10,289 nt of DNA from Verrucomicrobiia bacterium. GTDB taxonomy: Bacteria; Verrucomicrobiota; Verrucomicrobiia; Limisphaerales; UBA1319. Made by a program: the position numbers and the translations under genes. The first letter of the stretch is position 1; the number at the start of each line of letters is the position of its first letter. Positions 6,237-10,289 of the stretch are shown here, one piece after another. The stretch covers positions 1 to 10,289 of the forward strand of contig JADGRT010000065.1 of the NCBI GenBank assembly GCA_017880715.1, in the 5' to 3' direction. The notes beneath the pieces are model-generated. The model was not told the DNA's origin and did no database searches. It worked only from the letters and a program-made list of their open reading frames with translations.

Positions 6237-8261
6237 TTAAAAGCTGCGTTTGGCGCGCAGGAAAAAGAAATGTCTTAGGCGCAGTTCGCCCAGAAAAGCC
6301 TCATCCTCATACTCGTATCCGGCCTGCACCGCCAGTTTTCCGTATTTGAATTCGAGATTTGCGCGCGCCGTGGCGAGTTGCTGGTCATAGCCCTCGCCTT
6401 TCTGGAAACGCATGCCGCCTTCAGTGTTTAGGGCCAGCGCCGGGGTCAGTTGCATCCGGACGCGCGCGATGGCGTGGTAAGTGGTCAGGTCGCGATTCGC
6501 CTTGGTAAAAGTAATCCAGGTTTGCCCCATGTCGAGGGACAAGGTGGTCTCGGGACTGGGCTGGAAGCTGAAATTTTGAAACAGCCGGGCGGAGCGATAA
6601 GGCGACAGGTTGGAATCATACACCTCATATTCCGCCCCCGCCCGCACCCAGCGCCAGGAGACATCCAGGCCGGCCACCTGGTCATTGATATTCTCTAAAA
6701 CGAGCGATTTCCCGCCATAGTTTTCCTGCTGGTTCAGGTGGGCATAGAGACCGAGCAATCCGTCGAAAAAGTCCAGCCGCACCTGGATTTGATGGGCGAC
6801 CGTGGTATACGAATCCGAGGGTTGGGAATCCACGGTGTAATCCACCCGAACCGTGGCGCCGTCGGCAATTTGGCCGCCCACCAAGCGTTTGATTTCGGTC
6901 CGTTCCCCGTGCGGCAGGATCAGATAGTCCAGCAGCTCACTGTAGGACACGCTGCCGCTCGCGTCCCACACCTGGATGCTCGTGATTTTGACCCGCGGCT
7001 GATTGAGGAAAGTGATCACGCCATCCTTGAGGGCATGAGCTTCACCGACGACGAACAGGGTTTGGCCTAAAGTGGTGCGTTGTTCCTGGTCGAGCAGTCC
7101 GCCATAGCCGAGGGTTAACCGGCCCCAATCCCCCATTCGTTTGGTGTAGTTTTCATTCAGCCCAATCCCATACCGGGTGGTGTCGAGGGACGAGCCGGCG
7201 CCGCTGGAGGAAAAAACCTGGCTGTGGACGTCGAAGGTCGAGTTCAGGCTTTCGTACAGTTGGTGGTGCAGCGCCGCGGAAGCCGAATGGCCGTCGCTCT
7301 TGACCGCCCCCAAGTTCTGCAGATTGTAACTGTAATTATAATCGCTTTGCAGTGCGTCGGTATGTCTCAAGTTGAGGTATTCGTGATCGGTAAAATATTC
7401 ACTGAGGCGGGGAATCGCGCCCCGTTGGTTCCAAGGGGTGGTGGTGCTGTCCAATTGATTGTACAGGAGGGTGGAGTTCAGTTTAACCCAATCCTTTTGG
7501 CCCAAGGTTTTGTGATCTATCAGACTGATCGAGTTTTGGACTCCCGTTTGGGTGTAGCTGCCCGTTTCATCGCGGGTGTAATCATCGAACGTGTAAGCGA
7601 GGTCGGTCCGGTTGCCCGAGGACGACTCATGGAAAGCCGTGAAGGCGAGGACGTTCTCCGTCAGGCTCGACGGGCGGGCCTGGCCGCTGACATCTTCCTT
7701 CACATGCCTGAACAAAAGGCTGAAGGGCACCGGTCCATCGGTATATCCCACCCGCGTGCCATAGCTTTCCTGGTCCACGGTGGCCCGGGTAAAAAAATCG
7801 TAATCGCGCGTGGTGTGTTCTTTATCGGCGAAGAAATTGGCCGTGTAGGGCTTCTCTTTGAGGAGCGAGGCATTGAACTGATACCGGAGCAGATAAAGGA
7901 GATCGCTGCGGGAGCCCCCGCCGGGCACGTCGAGGCTGGTTTCCTGCCAGCCCACCCCGTTTTGCGCGTTGAGGTCGAACTGAAAGAAGTTCGGGTGGTA
8001 AACGGAACCTTGCAGGCCGAAGCCCACCGTGGGCACCACATAAAACGTTTCCCGATTCGAGTTCTGACTCGACTTGGCCACACTCCGCTGTTCCCTTTCC
8101 CCTTCGACTTCCACCCCCACGTTGGCTTCGGTCATCCGCAAACTCATCCAACGAAACCCGGGATCCGCCGACTGGTTTTGGGCGACCATGTTCGTCGCGC
8201 CTCCCAAGCAAAAAAGACCCAGCCATTGCCGCCAATATCCGGTTGGACGCCTTGCTCTCAT
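6237..8261 (-). CDS. Outer-membrane beta-barrel, likely conduit porin for multiheme cytochromes
   Basis: The 674-residue product has a signal peptide (cleavage about residue 22-28), then many short alternating polar/hydrophobic strands rich in Tyr, Phe, Trp and Gly (for example FQFDLNAQ, LLYLLRYQFNASL, LTLGYGGLL). It ends in phenylalanine (RAKRSF), the usual C-terminal signal for barrel insertion. The only cysteine I see is in the signal peptide, so the mature barrel carries no heme and lacks the N-terminal CXXC of MtrB-type porins. Residues about 402-478 look like a soluble beta insert (ITSIQVWDASG, TEIKRLVGGQIADGATVRVDY) rather than membrane strands. The ATG overlaps the pentaheme lipoprotein's TGA in ATGA (8258-8261), pointing to coupled synthesis with that cytochrome. 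I infer a porin that lets cytochromes contact across the outer membrane. A generic solute channel remains possible. Confidence 0.82.
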   Translation of the reverse strand: MRARRPTGYWRQWLGLFCLGGATNMVAQNQSADPGFRWMSLRMTEANVGVEVEGEREQRSVAKSSQNSNRETFYVVPTVGFGLQGSVYHPNFFQFDLNAQNGVGWQETSLDVPGGGSRSDLLYLLRYQFNASLLKEKPYTANFFADKEHTTRDYDFFTRATVDQESYGTRVGYTDGPVPFSLLFRHVKEDVSGQARPSSLTENVLAFTAFHESSSGNRTDLAYTFDDYTRDETGSYTQTGVQNSISLIDHKTLGQKDWVKLNSTLLYNQLDSTTTPWNQRGAIPRLSEYFTDHEYLNLRHTDALQSDYNYSYNLQNLGAVKSDGHSASAALHHQLYESLNSTFDVHSQVFSSSGAGSSLDTTRYGIGLNENYTKRMGDWGRLTLGYGGLLDQEQRTTLGQTLFVVGEAHALKDGVITFLNQPRVKITSIQVWDASGSVSYSELLDYLILPHGERTEIKRLVGGQIADGATVRVDYTVDSQPSDSYTTVAHQIQVRLDFFDGLLGLYAHLNQQENYGGKSLVLENINDQVAGLDVSWRWVRAGAEYEVYDSNLSPYRSARLFQNFSFQPSPETTLSLDMGQTWITFTKANRDLTTYHAIARVRMQLTPALALNTEGGMRFQKGEGYDQQLATARANLEFKYGKLAVQAGYEYEDEAFLGELRLRHFFFLRAKRSF

Positions 8262-8881
8262 TTTTCAGGCGTCGGTTTTTGGGCCGGGAATGTTTTTTTC
8301 ACGAGGCCATGGAGCAGGAATCTACGATCCTCCTGATGCGGATTATGGCACGCCGTGCAGGGGGTGGCATCCGACTGCGAACAGGCCGGTATCTTGGCTA
8401 TGTATTCCGGATCGTGGCAATCGAAGCAGAGTTCCCGGCTGTTTTTCACCAGCAGGAATTTTTCCTGGGCCTGGTGGGGTTGATGACAGAGCGTGCATTG
8501 CCCGTCTTCGACCGGCGCATGTGTGTATTTGGCCTTCACCAGAAACATTTTATGGCAACCGGTGCAAATCGCCGACACCTCGCCTTTCAAGCGTTGAGAG
8601 TAATTGGACGCATGGCACTCCACGCATTTGCGGTCGGCGTAGGGCTGATGCACAAACATCGGCGGCTCCGCCAGGGCAGTCACCCGGGCGGGCGGTAAAG
8701 GGGTTGTTTCCCCCGGGAGATGTCCCGGCGGCGCGGGAAGGGGCGCGCCGCGCGGGTTCGACACACCGTCGAAGAAGAAAGTCAGCCACTCATGCTTCGT
8801 CTGGGAGGCGCATCCCGCTGCTAGAAGCATCCCACAGATTCCGCTGCTCAGCAGCCAGGACCATGTTCTGGGAAGGATCAT
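8258..8881 (-). CDS. Pentaheme c-type cytochrome lipoprotein
   Basis: The 207-residue protein carries a lipoprotein signal ending LLAAGC, with the lipidated Cys at residue 24. A segment LTFFFDGVSNP (33-43) and a Pro-rich linker follow. Five CXXCH motifs lie at residues 86, 106, 129, 152 and 175. Four form two pairs; the fifth (CTACHNPH) looks like the first member of a pair whose partner is missing, and the protein ends 28 residues later. No CXXCH-like remnant is visible in that tail. Its translational overlap with the barrel gene suggests it is the anchored cytochrome that feeds or drains the conduit, most likely on the periplasmic leaflet. Surface exposure cannot be excluded. There is no evident Shine-Dalgarno; the ATG at 8881 is kept because the signal peptide begins immediately. 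Confidence 0.88.
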   Translation of the reverse strand: MILPRTWSWLLSSGICGMLLAAGCASQTKHEWLTFFFDGVSNPRGAPLPAPPGHLPGETTPLPPARVTALAEPPMFVHQPYADRKCVECHASNYSQRLKGEVSAICTGCHKMFLVKAKYTHAPVEDGQCTLCHQPHQAQEKFLLVKNSRELCFDCHDPEYIAKIPACSQSDATPCTACHNPHQEDRRFLLHGLVKKTFPAQKPTPEK

Positions 8882-8944
8882 GCAAGCTGCGGAATCAGGG
8901 CGGCATCATCGCCCAGCCAGGCGGAGACGCGGCTAGCAGGGAAT

Positions 8945-10099
8945 CTATTGCTTGCGTCCGAAGCCATACACGCTCACCTTGCGATCGCCGAATTGGTTGG
9001 ACGCGAGGACCAGATACTCCAACTGAAATCCGGGCGCGGCATATTGCTGAAACAGACCGACGTGGTCATAGTCGATCACCACTTTGGCGGGCAAATCCAG
9101 AGACGCGGCGCTTCCCCTCGGCTCCCCAAAAAACAACAGCAGCCGTCCCTCCGCATTGAAAATCTGGATGACCTGGGCGGCGGCGTCCACCACATAGACG
9201 CGGCCTTCCCGATCCACCGCCACCCCTTTGGGACGCGCAAATTCGCCCGGCCGATCGCCGGAGCGGCCAAACGTCCGCAAATATTTTCCATCGGTGTCGT
9301 ATTCCTTGACGCAGAAGCCCGCGAAGTCGGAAACATACAAACGGTTTTGGGCATCGATCGCCAGATTGGTGGGGGCGAACAGCTTGGCGGCCTCATCTTT
9401 CGGATTGACCGGTATCTTGAACAGCAGTTCGCGATTCGCCTTGTGGTAAACCCGCACACAGTTGTTGTTCAAGTCGGTTACGTATATCCGGTTGCCCGCA
9501 ACCGCCACATCGGTGGGCCGCAGGCTCTTTTCTTCTCCAACGACGCTGGCGGTGGTGGCCGGCGCGCCTTCGGTCGGCAGGGGATTGACAACTGCCTTTT
9601 CCCCAATGGCTCCCTGATAGGTGTCGTCCGGGCCATAAATCAAAACCTGGTTATGGCCGCGGTCGGCCACATATCGGGTTCCGTCCGGGTCGATGAAAAT
9701 ATTGATGGGAATCCGCATCTGCCCCCCGCCTTTCGGTTCCAAGTAAGAGAATTTTCTCTTCTCCAAGTCGAGTATGGCAACGGCGCCCTGGCTGGTATCG
9801 CACACGTAGAGTTGGCCGCGGTTGAGGGCCAGCCCGTACGGCTTGCTAATCAGGCGCTGCGGCGGCTCGATGCCGGTCACAAAAGCGGCAAACTTGCTAA
9901 CTCCGCCTCCCAGATCTTTTTCGCCCGAAAAACTCGTGAGAAACTGCAAACACGGCGCATCCGGCGGCGACGGATAGAAGATGAAGTTCGACACCGGTTT
10001 GGAGGTCGGTCCCGTGGCACAGCCAGTCGCCAGGCCAAGCAGCGCCGCTGCCATCAGGTTCCGCCAAGGTAACTTCTGGATGGATTCGAATAGTCTCAT
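8945..10099 (-). CDS. NHL-repeat beta-propeller lipoprotein
   Basis: From the ATG at 10099 the product is 384 residues with a lipoprotein signal ending LLGLATGC (Cys 27). An entry segment YPSPPDAPCLQFLTSFSGEKDLG parallels that of the second NHL protein. The blades are marked by KPYGLALN, RIPINIFIDPDG, RPTDVAVAG, APTNLAIDAQNR and RPKGVAVDREGR, with a degenerate sixth (LPAKVVIDYDHVG). The frame is also open to ATG codons at 10138 and 10165, adding 13 or 22 residues before the signal. None of the starts has a strong Shine-Dalgarno, so 10099 rests on signal-peptide shape. It is the first gene visible in the block, 63 bases before the pentaheme gene. A lipid-anchored scaffold or docking protein for the cytochromes is inferred; NHL domains have no single enzymatic role. 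Confidence 0.82.
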   Translation of the reverse strand: MRLFESIQKLPWRNLMAAALLGLATGCATGPTSKPVSNFIFYPSPPDAPCLQFLTSFSGEKDLGGGVSKFAAFVTGIEPPQRLISKPYGLALNRGQLYVCDTSQGAVAILDLEKRKFSYLEPKGGGQMRIPINIFIDPDGTRYVADRGHNQVLIYGPDDTYQGAIGEKAVVNPLPTEGAPATTASVVGEEKSLRPTDVAVAGNRIYVTDLNNNCVRVYHKANRELLFKIPVNPKDEAAKLFAPTNLAIDAQNRLYVSDFAGFCVKEYDTDGKYLRTFGRSGDRPGEFARPKGVAVDREGRVYVVDAAAQVIQIFNAEGRLLLFFGEPRGSAASLDLPAKVVIDYDHVGLFQQYAAPGFQLEYLVLASNQFGDRKVSVYGFGRKQ

Positions 10100-10289
10100 C
10101 GGTTTGTCGCGGTTTAACGCTGGTGGCAGTGTATCCATTGGGGCTGGCCGGCGCAACCTTTTCATTGCCCGCTTAGGTCCCGGCGCTAAAGCAGGAATGA
10201 AGCCGCGGGCGGCGGCAACCGTTTTGGCCGAAAACCTCCCCTTCGGCTCATTCCATTCGGGCCATTGAAGGGGCCGGAAGAGGCCTGGA
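10100..10289. other. Leader region upstream of the NHL lipoprotein
   Basis: I see no recognisable gene or convincing minus-strand promoter here. A weak hairpin (GTTTT/AAAAC around GGCCG, 10221-10235) is the only structure noted. Up to 66 bases could be coding if the NHL lipoprotein starts at 10165. The operon promoter may lie here unseen, or further upstream beyond the window. Confidence 0.4.

Larger units (their letters stand above)
1131..10099 (-). other. Seven-gene minus-strand block for an outer-membrane electron conduit
   Basis: Seven same-strand genes follow one another with gaps of 63, -4, 376, -4, 28 and 11 bases. The 376-base gap is filled mostly by two palindromic repeats. Order of transcription: NHL lipoprotein, pentaheme lipoprotein, outer-membrane barrel, NHL protein, 12-site cytochrome, 9-site cytochrome, thioredoxin-fold/TPR protein. 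Every product carries an export signal. Barrel plus lipid-anchored and secreted multiheme cytochromes is the composition of porin-cytochrome conduits. A single transcript is inferred from spacing and coupling and is not shown directly. The repeats may divide the transcript into an upstream three-gene part and a downstream four-gene part. Confidence 0.75.

Noticed and set aside
5719..6278. Plus-strand genes of about 170 residues across the repeat region
   Set aside because: They are frames left open by the stop-poor repeats and run antisense into the barrel and NHL genes; no start signal, domain or signal peptide supports them.
6237..8261. MtrB/PioB family assignment of the barrel
   Set aside because: No N-terminal CXXC is present and I see no recognisable MtrB signature; only the general barrel and genomic context support a conduit role.
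7224..8336. Plus-strand 370-residue open frame
   Set aside because: It is antisense to the barrel gene, which has a signal peptide, strand pattern, C-terminal Phe and coupled start; the plus-strand translation shows no domain or export logic.
8948..10072. Plus-strand 374-residue open frame
   Set aside because: It is the antisense shadow of the NHL lipoprotein, whose six-blade pattern and lipobox are clear on the minus strand.

Overview
The window looks like chromosomal DNA of a Gram-negative, GC-rich environmental bacterium. An outer-membrane beta-barrel, two or three lipoproteins and Sec-exported multiheme cytochromes require a diderm cell. The two palindromic repeats at 5872-6178 and the short hairpin and 9-mer repeats at 1-43 and 246-273 resemble intergenic repeats I associate with Verrucomicrobiota (Pedosphaera/Limisphaerales-like genomes). 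That taxonomic guess is recollection, not a search.

Layout: 1-312 is gene-free and holds short repeats and a possible promoter. A single plus-strand gene (313-1110) encodes a lipoprotein with two OB-fold domains of the NrfJ-related type. It converges, with only 20 bp between stops, on a minus-strand block of seven tightly packed genes that fills the rest of the window. Read in transcription order (right to left) these are: an NHL-repeat lipoprotein (10099-8945), a pentaheme lipoprotein cytochrome (8881-8258), a 674-residue outer-membrane barrel (8261-6237), a second NHL-repeat protein (5860-4829, start uncertain), a cytochrome with 12 heme sites (4832-3132), a cytochrome with 9 heme sites plus one ruined site (3103-1952), and a thioredoxin-fold/TPR protein lacking a CXXC (1940-1131). 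Two junctions are 4-base start/stop overlaps (8258-8261 and 4829-4832).

Together the genes look like an outer-membrane electron conduit. A heme-free barrel is flanked by a lipid-anchored periplasmic or surface cytochrome and by secreted multiheme cytochromes, with six-bladed NHL propellers as likely scaffolds or docking proteins. The block encodes 24 CXXCH motifs and two CX3CH motifs. This matches the logic of porin-cytochrome clusters for extracellular electron transfer, but the barrel lacks the N-terminal CXXC of MtrB-type porins, and the NHL pair and redox-dead thioredoxin/TPR protein are distinctive. No inner-membrane quinol oxidase is in the window, so the direction of electron flow cannot be read from it.

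Main oddities: two long palindromic repeats lie between the barrel gene and the second NHL gene without closing the reading frame, so that gene's start is ambiguous; one heme site of the 9-site cytochrome is lost by what looks like one base change (TGC to TCC); and both large cytochromes end with a CX3CH site.
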